11,193 bases of DNA, taken from assembly GCA_005883445.1 (NCBI GenBank), contig VAZL01000066.1:1-11193 (forward strand). Reading direction: 5' to 3'. The position numbers and the translations under genes are program-made. This DNA is from Alphaproteobacteria bacterium (GTDB lineage: Bacteria > Pseudomonadota > Alphaproteobacteria > Rhizobiales > Xanthobacteraceae). Positions 1 to 7,115 of this stretch are shown in pieces (positions within the stretch are counted from its first letter, which is position 1; the number at the start of each line of letters is the position of its first letter). The notes beneath the pieces are model-generated. The model was not told the origin of the DNA. It did no database searches and worked only from the letters and a program-made list of their open reading frames with translations.

Positions 1-543
1 AGTAAAGTAGAATTCAGCCGACGAGCCGGTCACGATTCCGATCGTAGCGGACGGATTGCTGCCCTTGAGATCGGCGAGCTTTTTCAGCGGGGAATCGACC
101 GGGACGACGGTCGAATGTTTCAGATTGGGCGCAATGACCGCGATGGCGCGCACCGGCACGCCGCGATCGAGCAAGGACGTGAACGGAAAGTTTCCACCAT
201 TGCCGACCTGCACGCGCGCGGAAGCGACCGCTTCATTGACATCCGGACCGGCGGCAAAGACCTGATATTTCGCTTCGAGGCCGCGCTTCGCGAGCAACCC
301 CGCCTTGTCCATCACCACGTTGATCGTGTTCTGACCCGAGAACGGTCCCTGCCACCCCACGCCCAGCGGCCACCAGCCCTTTTCCTTGAGCCAGGCGACC
401 GACTTGTCCGAGACCTTCTCATAGGGCTGCGGCCATCCCCAGTCGGTGGATGATTGTGCTGCCGCAATCGCGGTGCCCGCGCCGATTGCAACGGCCGCAA
501 GCACAATCGAGGTTGTGATCCGTCCGATGAATTGCGTCAGCAT
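1..543 (-). CDS. ABC-type solute-binding protein, NMT1/SsuA/TauA-like, N-terminal part
   Basis: Incomplete gene: 181 codons run from an ATG at 543 off the left edge with no stop. It probably encodes the periplasmic receptor of an ABC importer of the nitrate/sulfonate/taurine/thiamine-precursor type. The N-terminus is a clear Sec signal peptide: Arg at residue 8, a hydrophobic stretch at about 13-28, and a likely cleavage after the Ala run at about 26-29. The mature part has features typical of this fold: an early segment with GQNTINVV, then ARVQVGNGGNFPF, where the family usually says that a quantity of time or place is sensed, and DSPLKKLADLKG, the classic 'predicted domain-joining' segment of NMT1-like receptors. 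A good ribosome site (GGGAGGA) lies just upstream of the ATG. It is the third gene of the minus-strand set after the IclR and BCCP genes, 78 bp from the latter, so it may import the substrate of the carboxylase pathway. The ligand cannot be read from the sequence. Confidence 0.72.
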   Translation of the reverse strand, partial: MLTQFIGRITTSIVLAAVAIGAGTAIAAAQSSTDWGWPQPYEKVSDKSVAWLKEKGWWPLGVGWQGPFSGQNTINVVMDKAGLLAKRGLEAKYQVFAAGPDVNEAVASARVQVGNGGNFPFTSLLDRGVPVRAIAVIAPNLKHSTVVPVDSPLKKLADLKGSNPSATIGIVTGSSAEFYFT

Positions 544-565
544 GCCTTCCTCCCAGGTTTGATCG

Positions 566-588
566 GCCAGCGCGAACGGCCCGCTGGC
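566..588 (-). promoter_or_regulatory. Intergenic inverted repeat between the BCCP and solute-binding protein genes
   Basis: Perfect 7-bp arms (GCCAGCG at 566-572 and CGCTGGC at 582-588) with a 9-nt loop lie in the 78-bp gap between the BCCP stop and the solute-binding protein start. In the direction of transcription (minus) no U-run follows, so it does not look like a classic terminator of the BCCP transcript. It could be a processing or stabilising hairpin, or an operator. Its function is unknown. Confidence 0.3.
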
Positions 589-621
589 TTGTTGTCGTTC
601 CGATCGTTTATTGGTGCGCGT

Positions 622-1110
622 TCAAGCTGGTTGCTCCATTGCAGGCTCAAGCACGAACAGCGTGCGCCCATACTCCACGAGTTCGCCGTTCTCCGCGCCG
701 ATGTGCACGACGCGCCCGTCCTGCTCGGCGTAGACAGTGGTAAACAGCTTCATGACCTCGATCAGGCACAGCGGCTGCCCCTTCTTCACGACACTACCGA
801 TCTCGACGAAGGGGGGCGTCTCGGGCGACGGCGCGCGATAAAAGGTTCCGACCATCGGCGCCGTGATTTCGAACTGGCCGTCTGCGAGAACGATCGTCCC
901 TGCCGGCGATGGCGATCGGGTCTTGGTTTCGGTCGCCGCTGCGGGCCGGACGGGTTCGCCCCCGCTCGGCGGCCGCGTCGCCTCCACGGCGCCGGCGCCG
1001 GTGCGACGGACGAACAGCTTGATCTCTCCGGTCTCAATGCTGACCTCGTCGCAATTGCTGCTGTCGATGATCTTGAGGATCTCGGCGATTTCTTCATAGC
1101 GCAGTGTCAT
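622..1110 (-). CDS. accB: Biotin carboxyl carrier protein (BCCP) of a split biotin-dependent carboxylase
   Basis: 162-residue carrier protein that holds biotin and shuttles the carboxyl group between the biotin carboxylase and the carboxyltransferase, in the cytoplasm. Residues 1-38 form the short N-terminal helix-plus-strand region seen in AccB proteins. Residues about 40-75 are a Pro/Ala/Thr-rich flexible linker. Residues 82-157 are the biotinyl/lipoyl domain, starting at the ITAPMVGTFY strand. The biotinylation motif is EVMKLF, with the acceptor lysine at 121, placed as usual about 35-40 residues from the C-terminus. The start codon (1108-1110) overlaps the IclR stop codon as ATGA, so translation is probably coupled to the regulator; longer upstream readings lie over the IclR gene and are ignored. 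The partner BC and CT subunits are encoded divergently at 2088-4867. The accB symbol refers to family: the protein may serve this dedicated carboxylase rather than acetyl-CoA carboxylase. Confidence 0.9.
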   Translation of the reverse strand: MTLRYEEIAEILKIIDSSNCDEVSIETGEIKLFVRRTGAGAVEATRPPSGGEPVRPAAATETKTRSPSPAGTIVLADGQFEITAPMVGTFYRAPSPETPPFVEIGSVVKKGQPLCLIEVMKLFTTVYAEQDGRVVHIGAENGELVEYGRTLFVLEPAMEQPA

Positions 1111-1979
1111 GCCGCTTTTCCGCGCAGTTTCCGCCGCGGATTGGCGGGCGGCCGTTCGGTCTCGACGATCGTCTCGGACAGGCGCGCGGCGGCGGCGCGC
1201 AGGGATGGAACGTGTTTGAGCGCCTGCTCCAACGACATGCGCGCATTTGGAGCGGATACAGCCAAGGCGGCCGCGGGGCGGCCGCTTGCGCTTGCGACCG
1301 ATACGGCCACGCACACCACGCCGGCCAGAAATTCCTGATTGTCGGTCGATATGCCGGTTTCCCGGATGCGATCCAGTTCCGCATCGAGCGCATCGAGATC
1401 GGTGATCGTGTTGGCCGTGTACGGGTGCAGCGGAGCCGCACGCAGCAGCATCGCGCGCTTCTGCTTGGGCAGCAGGCTGAGGAACAGCTTGCCCATCGAC
1501 GTGCAATGCAGCGGCACGCGCGAGCCGGGTTCAAACCGCAGGCCGAACGGCCATGCCGATTCCACGCGATCGAGATAGACGACGTGGCTGCCCGCCATCA
1601 CGCCGAAATTGCAGGTCTCGCCGAGCTCCGCCGACAACGCGGCGAGAATGGCGTGGCGCGGCCCGAGCTGCATGGACGAGGCGATGATGTCGAGACCGAG
1701 GCTGACAAGGCGCGCGCCCAGCACGAAGCGCCGGTCGCCCGGCTCGCGCTGCAGCAGGCCTTTGTCCTCCAGCATGCGCACGATGCGATGGACCGTGGGC
1801 TTGGGGATGCCGAGCAGAAGGCCGAGTTCGGTGATGCTCAGCGGGCGGCGCGCGCTCGCCATCGCTTCGAGGATCGCGACCGCCTTGATGGTGGGATATG
1901 CGCGCGATGCGTCTTCCGACCGCGCCGGGCGAGGTTGGGAACCCAAGTCGCTGGGGCCATGGGGGGTGTTCCAGGTCAT
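1107..1979 (-). CDS. IclR-family transcriptional regulator
   Basis: 290-residue cytoplasmic DNA-binding regulator. Residues about 28-90 are the winged helix-turn-helix: the helix pair runs from SITELGLLLGIPK to PTVHRIVRMLEDKGLL (49-76), then a wing with the RRFVLGARL segment. Residues about 105-275 are the IclR effector-binding domain, with the typical ETCNFGVMAG, HCTSMGKLFL and DNQEFLAGVVCVAV segments at about 121, 158 and 213. The family uses small organic acids or aromatic metabolites as ligands and often controls a divergent catabolic operon. The ATG at 1979 is chosen because it directly precedes the domain; only a weak ribosome site (acagg) is visible. The gene is transcribed away from the biotin carboxylase operon, with a 108-bp shared intergenic region holding an inverted repeat, and it overlaps the BCCP gene downstream. 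The N-terminal 28 residues are poorly conserved-looking, so the exact start is less certain. Confidence 0.9.
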   Translation of the reverse strand: MTWNTPHGPSDLGSQPRPARSEDASRAYPTIKAVAILEAMASARRPLSITELGLLLGIPKPTVHRIVRMLEDKGLLQREPGDRRFVLGARLVSLGLDIIASSMQLGPRHAILAALSAELGETCNFGVMAGSHVVYLDRVESAWPFGLRFEPGSRVPLHCTSMGKLFLSLLPKQKRAMLLRAAPLHPYTANTITDLDALDAELDRIRETGISTDNQEFLAGVVCVAVSVASASGRPAAALAVSAPNARMSLEQALKHVPSLRAAAARLSETIVETERPPANPRRKLRGKAA

Positions 1980-1988
1980 GGCCTGTAT

Positions 1989-2026
1989 CAAAATCCGGAA
2001 CAAAACATCTTGCAATACGGATTTTG
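1989..2026. promoter_or_regulatory. Candidate IclR operator and divergent promoter region
   Basis: A 9-bp perfect inverted repeat (CAAAATCCG at 1989-1997, CGGATTTTG at 2018-2026) with a 20-bp spacer lies between the divergent IclR and biotin carboxylase genes. Inside the spacer is the self-complementary hexamer TTGCAA (2010-2015), which could act as a -35-like element on both strands. On the plus strand GATCAT follows 17 bp later (2033-2038); on the minus strand TTGATA follows at 18 bp. Both -10 matches are weak. The placement and symmetry fit an autoregulatory IclR operator, but binding is inferred, not seen. Confidence 0.45.
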
Positions 2027-2075
2027 CTGGTTGATCATTTATGACAGGGTCGCCAGCAAGGGCCCAAACGGCCGT

Positions 2076-2081
2076 AAGGAG
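2076..2081 (+). promoter_or_regulatory. Ribosome binding site fixing the GTG start of the biotin carboxylase gene
   Basis: AAGGAG sits 6 nt before the GTG at 2088. The reading frame is open far upstream over the antisense of the IclR gene, so this site and the match of residue 1 to the usual biotin carboxylase N-terminus decide the start. Confidence 0.7.
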
Positions 2082-2087
2082 AAGCCG

Positions 2088-3428
2088 GTGCGGCGAGTGC
2101 TCATCGCCAATCGGGGCGAGATTGCTTTGCGCGCCGCCCGCGCCTGTCGCCGCCTCGGCCTCGAGAGCGTGGCGGTTCATTCCACGGCGGATGCGAATTC
2201 GCCGCACGTTTGGGCGGCTGACCACGCGGTCTGCATCGGCCCTCCGCCGGCGAGCGCCAGCTACTTGCACGCCCCTGCGCTGATCGAGACGGCGAGCGCG
2301 CTCAAATGCGACGCGGTCTATCCCGGCTACGGCTTCCTGTCGGAGAAGAGCGACTTTGCGGCGAAATGCCGCGCGGCCGGTCTCACCTTCATCGGCCCGA
2401 GCGAAGAGAGCATCGCCTGCATGGGCGACAAGGTCGCGGCGCGGCGGATGGCGGCCTCGCTCGGCGTGCCGATCGTGCCCGGTTCCGAAGCTGGCTTCAC
2501 CGCTGCCGCCGAAGCGGCAACGGCTGCGCAGAAGATCGGGTTTCCCCTGTTGCTCAAGGCGAGCGGCGGGGGCGGCGGCCGTGGCATGCGCATCGTCGAG
2601 CGGGCGCAAGACTTCGCTTCCTTGTTCGAACAGGCGAGCGCCGAAGCCAATGCGTCGTTCGGCGATCCGAACCTCTATCTCGAACGTTTCTTCCGCGAGG
2701 TGCATCACGTCGAAATTCAGGTGTTCGGCGATGCGCACGGCAACTACGTGCATCTGTGGGAGCGCGATTGCAGCGTCCAGCGCCGTCATCAAAAGCTCGT
2801 CGAGGAGGCGCCCTCGCCGGTGCTCGACGAACGGACACGTCGCGAGATGGCCGAGGCCGCGCTCGCGCTCATTCGCGCGCTGAAATACGTCAACGCAGGC
2901 ACCGTCGAGTTCATCTACGACGTCGCGAGCGGCAAGTTCTTTTTCATCGAGATGAACACGCGTATCCAGGTCGAGCATCCGGTGACCGAAATGCTCACCG
3001 GTACCGATCTCGTTCGCGAGCAGTTCAGGGTTGCCGCCGGCGAGCCTCTGTCGTTCGAGCAGCCGCGAGCCCATACCGGCAGCGCGATCGAATTTCGCAT
3101 CAACGCCGAAAATGCCGATCTCGGCTTTCGGCCTTCGCCCGGGCTGCTGAAGCGATGGCGGCCGCCGCAAGGGCGCGACATCCGCATCGACAGCCATGCC
3201 TATGAAGGTTATGCGGTGCCGCCCTATTACGATTCCATGCTGGCCAAGCTGATCGTGACCGGACGCGACCGGCCCGCCGCGATTTCCGCCGCGCGCGCGG
3301 CGCTTGCGCGCTTTCAGGTCGCCGGCGTCGCGACAACCATTCCCTTTCACGAGCGCCTGATCGCGCGGCCGGAGTTTGCCGGCGGCAAAGTCCACACGCG
3401 ATGGGTCGAGCAGCAGATGGCGCAGTAA
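2088..3428 (+). CDS. accC: Biotin carboxylase subunit (AccC-like, ATP-grasp)
   Basis: 446 residues, the usual length of a stand-alone biotin carboxylase. It uses ATP and bicarbonate to carboxylate the biotin on the BCCP. Domains in order: the N-terminal biotin carboxylase domain opening with VLIANRGEIA (about 4-110), the ATP-grasp domain (about 112-325) and the C-terminal domain (about 330-435). Key residues line up with E. coli AccC almost without offset: Lys157 before the glycine-rich loop KASGGGGGRGM, the ERDCSVQRRHQK segment, and the catalytic and metal-binding run IEMNTRIQVEHP with Glu288, Asn290, Arg292 and Glu296. Arg337 (EFRINAEN) matches the catalytic Arg338. There is no fused biotinyl domain, so it needs the separate carrier at 622-1110. 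It is the first gene of the plus-strand operon; its TAA overlaps the next gene's ATG (TAATG), implying coupled translation and near-equal subunit amounts. Confidence 0.95.
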   Translation: MRRVLIANRGEIALRAARACRRLGLESVAVHSTADANSPHVWAADHAVCIGPPPASASYLHAPALIETASALKCDAVYPGYGFLSEKSDFAAKCRAAGLTFIGPSEESIACMGDKVAARRMAASLGVPIVPGSEAGFTAAAEAATAAQKIGFPLLLKASGGGGGRGMRIVERAQDFASLFEQASAEANASFGDPNLYLERFFREVHHVEIQVFGDAHGNYVHLWERDCSVQRRHQKLVEEAPSPVLDERTRREMAEAALALIRALKYVNAGTVEFIYDVASGKFFFIEMNTRIQVEHPVTEMLTGTDLVREQFRVAAGEPLSFEQPRAHTGSAIEFRINAENADLGFRPSPGLLKRWRPPQGRDIRIDSHAYEGYAVPPYYDSMLAKLIVTGRDRPAAISAARAALARFQVAGVATTIPFHERLIARPEFAGGKVHTRWVEQQMAQ

Positions 3429-4867
3429 TGGCGGACCGGACAATCCAACTCGTCGACGTGACGCTGCGCGACGCGCATCAGTGCCTGTGGGCGACGCGGA
3501 TGACCACGGCGATGATGGCGGAACTGGCGCCGCGGCTCGACCGCGCCGGCTTCGAGGCGATCGATCTCGTCGGCGGCGCGGTGTTCGACGTCTGCGTGCG
3601 CTATCTGCGCGAGGACCCGTGGGAGCGCATGCGCATCGTCAGCGGCTGGGTGAAAGAAACGCCGCTGATCGTCATGACGCGCGGGCAGAGCCTGTTCACG
3701 TTCGAGTTCTTCGCCGACGACATCGTCGAGCTTACGGCCGAGCGGATCTTCGCCAACGGCATCCGCTATCACACGCCCTATGATGCGCTCAACGACATGC
3801 GCAACATGGAAGTGCCGGTGCGCGCCGCCAGGAAGGTGGGGCTCTATACCGTCGGCGGCGTCGTCTACACGGTCAGCCCGGTTCACACTGACGACTATTA
3901 TGCGCGCAAGACGCGCGAGCTTGTCACGCTCGGCGTCGATGCCGTGTTCATCAAGGATCCGAGCGGCCTGCTGACGCCGGAACGCGCGGCAACGCTGGTG
4001 CCGGCGATCAAGGCTGCATGCGCCGCGTTGCCTTTGCATCTTCACTCGCACTGTCTCACGGGGCTTGCGCCCTACACGGCATTGCGCGCGATCGAGCTTG
4101 GCGTCGACGTGGTGCACACGGCAACGTCGACACTGGCGAATGGGGCTTCGCATCCGGCGACTGAAAGTCTGGTCGACAACGCCCGCCGCGGCGGCTTTAC
4201 GATCCCGGTCGACCTCGCGCCGGTGGCGGAGGTCGCGGAGCGGTTGAACTACATCGCGCGGCGCGAGAACAAGCCGGTCGGGCAGATCGCCGAACACGAT
4301 GCTTTTCACTACGAGCATCAGATGCCTGGCGGCATGGTCTCGAACCTCAAGTCGCAGCTCGCGACGCTCGGCATTGCCCATCGCCTGCCCGAGGTGCTGG
4401 AGGAATCGGCGCGCGTGCGCTGCGAACTCGGCTATCCCATCATCGTCAGCCCGTTTGCCCAGTTTGTGATGACGCAGGCCGTGCTCAACGTGATGGGCAA
4501 GGAGCGCTACGGCACCGTGCCCGACGAGGTGCGCAAATACGTGCTCGGCTATTACGGCGAGATCGCCGGTTCCATCGATCCGAACCTCTACGACCGCATT
4601 GCCAACGGCGCCGAGCCGGCCAGGGGCCGCCCCGGCGACCTGCTCGAACCCGCCATTCCGAAACTGCGGCGCGAGCGCGGCCCATTCGCCTCAGACGACG
4701 ACCTGCTGCTCGCCGCGTTCTATCCGCGCTCCGAATTCGACGCGCTGAAAGCGGCGGGCCCGATCGCGACGGAATATCCGCTTGGCCGAACGCCGCTTAT
4801 CACCCTGGTCAAGGAGATCGCGCAGCGCCGCGATATTCGCAGCTTCCACTTCGTTCAGCACGCGTGA
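3428..4867 (+). CDS. Carboxyltransferase subunit, DRE-TIM family (pyruvate carboxylase B / oxaloacetate decarboxylase alpha-like)
   Basis: 479 residues. It moves the carboxyl group from biotin to an acceptor, or back. Residues about 5-290 are the HMGL-like TIM barrel; about 300-440 match the conserved PYC/OADA domain. The active-site scaffold is intact: the TLRDAHQ loop (12-18) with Asp10, Arg14, Asp15 and Gln18; the metal-binding Lys176 (IKDPSGLLTP), normally carbamylated; His206 and His208; and the MPGGMVSNL segment (299-307). Several pocket motifs differ from the usual pyruvate/oxaloacetate pattern as I know it: RGQ-S-LFTFEFF at 85-95 instead of RGQNxxGYRHY, and YHTPYDALND at 114-123 instead of the FRIFDALND type. 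The substrate is therefore open. No biotinyl domain is fused, unlike many OadA proteins, and no membrane OadB or OadG is nearby, so a sodium-pump decarboxylase is unlikely. The start is the ATG in the TAATG overlap; an ATG at 3401 lies inside the previous gene. The stop overlaps the next start (GTGA). Confidence 0.88.
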   Translation: MADRTIQLVDVTLRDAHQCLWATRMTTAMMAELAPRLDRAGFEAIDLVGGAVFDVCVRYLREDPWERMRIVSGWVKETPLIVMTRGQSLFTFEFFADDIVELTAERIFANGIRYHTPYDALNDMRNMEVPVRAARKVGLYTVGGVVYTVSPVHTDDYYARKTRELVTLGVDAVFIKDPSGLLTPERAATLVPAIKAACAALPLHLHSHCLTGLAPYTALRAIELGVDVVHTATSTLANGASHPATESLVDNARRGGFTIPVDLAPVAEVAERLNYIARRENKPVGQIAEHDAFHYEHQMPGGMVSNLKSQLATLGIAHRLPEVLEESARVRCELGYPIIVSPFAQFVMTQAVLNVMGKERYGTVPDEVRKYVLGYYGEIAGSIDPNLYDRIANGAEPARGRPGDLLEPAIPKLRRERGPFASDDDLLLAAFYPRSEFDALKAAGPIATEYPLGRTPLITLVKEIAQRRDIRSFHFVQHA

Positions 4868-5730
4868 GCACGTCCAGCATGTCCTCCCAACCCGCGATCA
4901 TCACCGTTGCGATCACCGGGGCGATCCCGCGCAAGGCCGACACGCCCGCCGTCCCGGTGACCCCCTCCGAGCAGATCGAGTCGACGCAGGAAGCCTTTGA
5001 AGCGGGCGCTTCCGTCGTTCACATCCACGTTCGCAATCCCGACGAGAGCCCGAGTTCCGATCCGGCCTTGTTCGGCCGAGTGCAGGAGGGCGTGTCGAAT
5101 CACTGTCCCGGCATGATCATCCAGTTCTCGACGGGCGGACGCGGACGCGAGCAGAGCGAGCGCGGGAAAATGCTCTACCTCAAGCCGGATATGGCGTCGC
5201 TCGCGACCGGCTCGGTAAACTTCCCCAAGCAGATCTACGAGAATCCTCCGCAGCTCGTGGAGGACCTCGCAAGCACGATGCTCGCCTGCGATGTAAAGCC
5301 AGAGATCGAGGTGTTCGACGTCGCGATGCTCTACAACGCGAAGGCGCTCGCCGACCGCGGCTTGCTCAAGCGGCCATGCCACGTGCAATTCGTCATGGGC
5401 ATTCCAAACGCTCTGCCGGCGCGGCGAAAGCTGCTCGAATTCCTTATCGACGAACTCAAGGACCTCATGCCCGACGCCACCTGGGCCGCTGCCGGCATCG
5501 GCCGCCACCAGCTCGAAGTCAATGAATGGTGTCTGGAACTCGGCGGGCACGTCCGCACCGGCCTCGAGGACAACATCAAGTTCGACAAGACGCGCCTTGC
5601 CCGCAGCAATGCGGAACTGGTCGCGCGCGTTGCCGACTTGTGCGCGGCCAAGGGACGGCGCCCCGCGGGTCCGGCCGAGGCTCGACAGATCTTGCAACTG
5701 CCGCCGGCACGCAAGCCGACGGCGAAATAA
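4864..5730 (+). CDS. Beta-keto acid cleavage enzyme (BKACE, DUF849)
   Basis: 288 residues from a GTG that overlaps the previous stop (GTGA); an in-frame ATG at 4879 would give 283 residues and is an equally good start, as neither has a clear ribosome site. The family condenses a beta-keto acid with acetyl-CoA and cleaves it to acetoacetate plus a new acyl-CoA, using zinc and no redox cofactor. Visible family features: ITVAITGA at 12-20, the zinc-binding VVHIHVR with His53 and His55, IQFSTGG at 86-92, a middle EIEVFD at 147-152, GIGRHQ at 211-216, and RTGLEDNI at 231-238 with Glu235 as probable third zinc ligand. Because the two genes before it build a carboxylase whose family makes beta-keto acids, this enzyme may use that product. 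BKACE specificities vary widely (3-keto-5-aminohexanoate, dehydrocarnitine and others), so the substrate is not assigned. Confidence 0.9.
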   Translation: MSTSSMSSQPAIITVAITGAIPRKADTPAVPVTPSEQIESTQEAFEAGASVVHIHVRNPDESPSSDPALFGRVQEGVSNHCPGMIIQFSTGGRGREQSERGKMLYLKPDMASLATGSVNFPKQIYENPPQLVEDLASTMLACDVKPEIEVFDVAMLYNAKALADRGLLKRPCHVQFVMGIPNALPARRKLLEFLIDELKDLMPDATWAAAGIGRHQLEVNEWCLELGGHVRTGLEDNIKFDKTRLARSNAELVARVADLCAAKGRRPAGPAEARQILQLPPARKPTAK

Positions 5731-5744
5731 AGGGGGAGGGACCC

Positions 5745-7082
5745 ATGCAAGCGACATCACAGGGCAAAGCCGGCATGTCGATCGGCAAGATCGCATTGGC
5801 CAGCGCTATCGGCACCACCATCGAGTGGTACGATTTTTTTCTCTACGGCGTGGTGACGCCGATCGTACTCAACAAGCTGTTCTTTCCCAATTACGATCCG
5901 ATCGTCGGCACGCTGCTCGCCTACGCGACGTTCTTCGTCGGATTCCTCTCCCGCCCGATCGGCGGCATCATCTTCGGTCATTATGGCGACCGCATCGGGC
6001 GAAAGACCGTGCTGGTGCTCACGCTATTGATCATGGGCATCGCTACGTTTCTGATCGGGCTCTTGCCGACCTATGCCAGCGTCGGCATCTGGGCGCCGGC
6101 AATGCTGCTGGTCCTGCGCATTTTTCAAGGGATCGGCATCGGCGGTGAATGGGGCGGCGCCGTCCTCATGGCCGTGGAGCATTCACCCGCTGGCAAGCGC
6201 GGGTTCTATGGAAGCTGGCCGCAGGTCGGTGTGCCGGCCGGGCTGCTGCTCAGCTCCGGCATGGTCTATCTGCTGTCCTTCCTGCCGGAAGACGACTTCT
6301 TCTCCTGGGGATGGCGCATTTCGTTTCTCATCAGCGCCGTGCTGGTCGCGATCGGCCTCTATATCCGATTGAAGATCATGGAAACGCCGGCGTTCACGGG
6401 CCTGCAACAGGCGCAAAAGATCGCGCATGTCCCCTTCTTCGAGCTGATACGCACGCACGGCTGGAACACGTTGCTTGGCCTCGGCGCGCGCTACATCGAA
6501 GGCGTGACGTTCAACATCTTCGGCGTCTTCATCATCGCTTACGTCACCGGCGTGTTGCAATTGCCGCGGCAGACGGCGCTCGCCGGCGTGATGATCTCGT
6601 CCGCGCTCATGATCATCATGCTGCCGGTCTACGGCAACCTCTCCGACCACATCGGCAGGCGGCGCATGTTCGCCGTGGCCGGACTGCTGATCGGCATCCT
6701 GTCGTTTCCGGCATTCTGGCTGATGGAGACGAAGTCGCCGATCCTTATTTGGCTGGCGATTACCGTGCCATTCGCGTTCGTGTATCCGGCGGTCTACGGA
6801 CCGCAGGCCGCGCTGTTCTCGGAATTGTTCGATACGCGGGTGCGCTACACCGGCATCTCGTTCGTCTATCAATTCTCGGGAATATTCGCGAGCGGCCTGA
6901 CGCCGATCATCGCCACATCGCTGCTGCCGCTCGGCGGCAACAAGCCGTGGCTGATCTGCGCCTACATCCTGGTTGTCAGCACGATCAGCGCGGCCTCGGT
7001 GTTCGCCATGCGCGACATGCACAAGCGCGATATGACGGCGGACAATGTTGTGCCGGGGTTGAAGCCCGCTAAGCAGGCATGA
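5745..7082 (+). CDS. MFS transporter, metabolite:H+ symporter (MHS) family
   Basis: 445-residue inner-membrane protein with about 12 hydrophobic segments. It has the hallmarks of the MHS branch (ShiA, KgtP, ProP and aromatic acid carriers): IGTTIEWYDFFLYG at 22-35 in helix 1, the loop 2-3 motif GHYGDRIGRK at 78-87, RIFQGIGIGGEWGGA at 125-139 in helix 4, and the second-half copy GNLSDHIGRRR at 297-307. MHS carriers usually import organic acids, zwitterions or aromatic acids with protons, so it is the likely uptake route for the operon's substrate. A very strong ribosome site (GGGGGAGGG, 5732-5740) lies 4 nt before the ATG and decides the start. It lies 14 nt after the BKACE stop, within the same operon. 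Confidence 0.92.
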   Translation: MQATSQGKAGMSIGKIALASAIGTTIEWYDFFLYGVVTPIVLNKLFFPNYDPIVGTLLAYATFFVGFLSRPIGGIIFGHYGDRIGRKTVLVLTLLIMGIATFLIGLLPTYASVGIWAPAMLLVLRIFQGIGIGGEWGGAVLMAVEHSPAGKRGFYGSWPQVGVPAGLLLSSGMVYLLSFLPEDDFFSWGWRISFLISAVLVAIGLYIRLKIMETPAFTGLQQAQKIAHVPFFELIRTHGWNTLLGLGARYIEGVTFNIFGVFIIAYVTGVLQLPRQTALAGVMISSALMIIMLPVYGNLSDHIGRRRMFAVAGLLIGILSFPAFWLMETKSPILIWLAITVPFAFVYPAVYGPQAALFSELFDTRVRYTGISFVYQFSGIFASGLTPIIATSLLPLGGNKPWLICAYILVVSTISAASVFAMRDMHKRDMTADNVVPGLKPAKQA

Positions 7083-7115
7083 CGAGTCGTTCCGTATCCG
7101 CAAACGCGCCCCCGC

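Noticed and set aside
1980..3443. Long open frame on the minus strand opposite the biotin carboxylase, continuous with the IclR frame
   Set aside because: It is the antisense shadow of accC. In high-GC DNA with strong third-position bias, opposite frames stay open. The translation has no family features, and the real IclR start lies at 1979.
3347..4381. 344-codon minus-strand open frame inside the carboxyltransferase gene
   Set aside because: Shadow of the recognised CT; no domain or ribosome site.
3428..4867. Assignment as oxaloacetate decarboxylase alpha (sodium pump)
   Set aside because: No OadB or OadG membrane subunit, no fused biotinyl domain, and an ATP-dependent biotin carboxylase gene immediately upstream point to a carboxylase.
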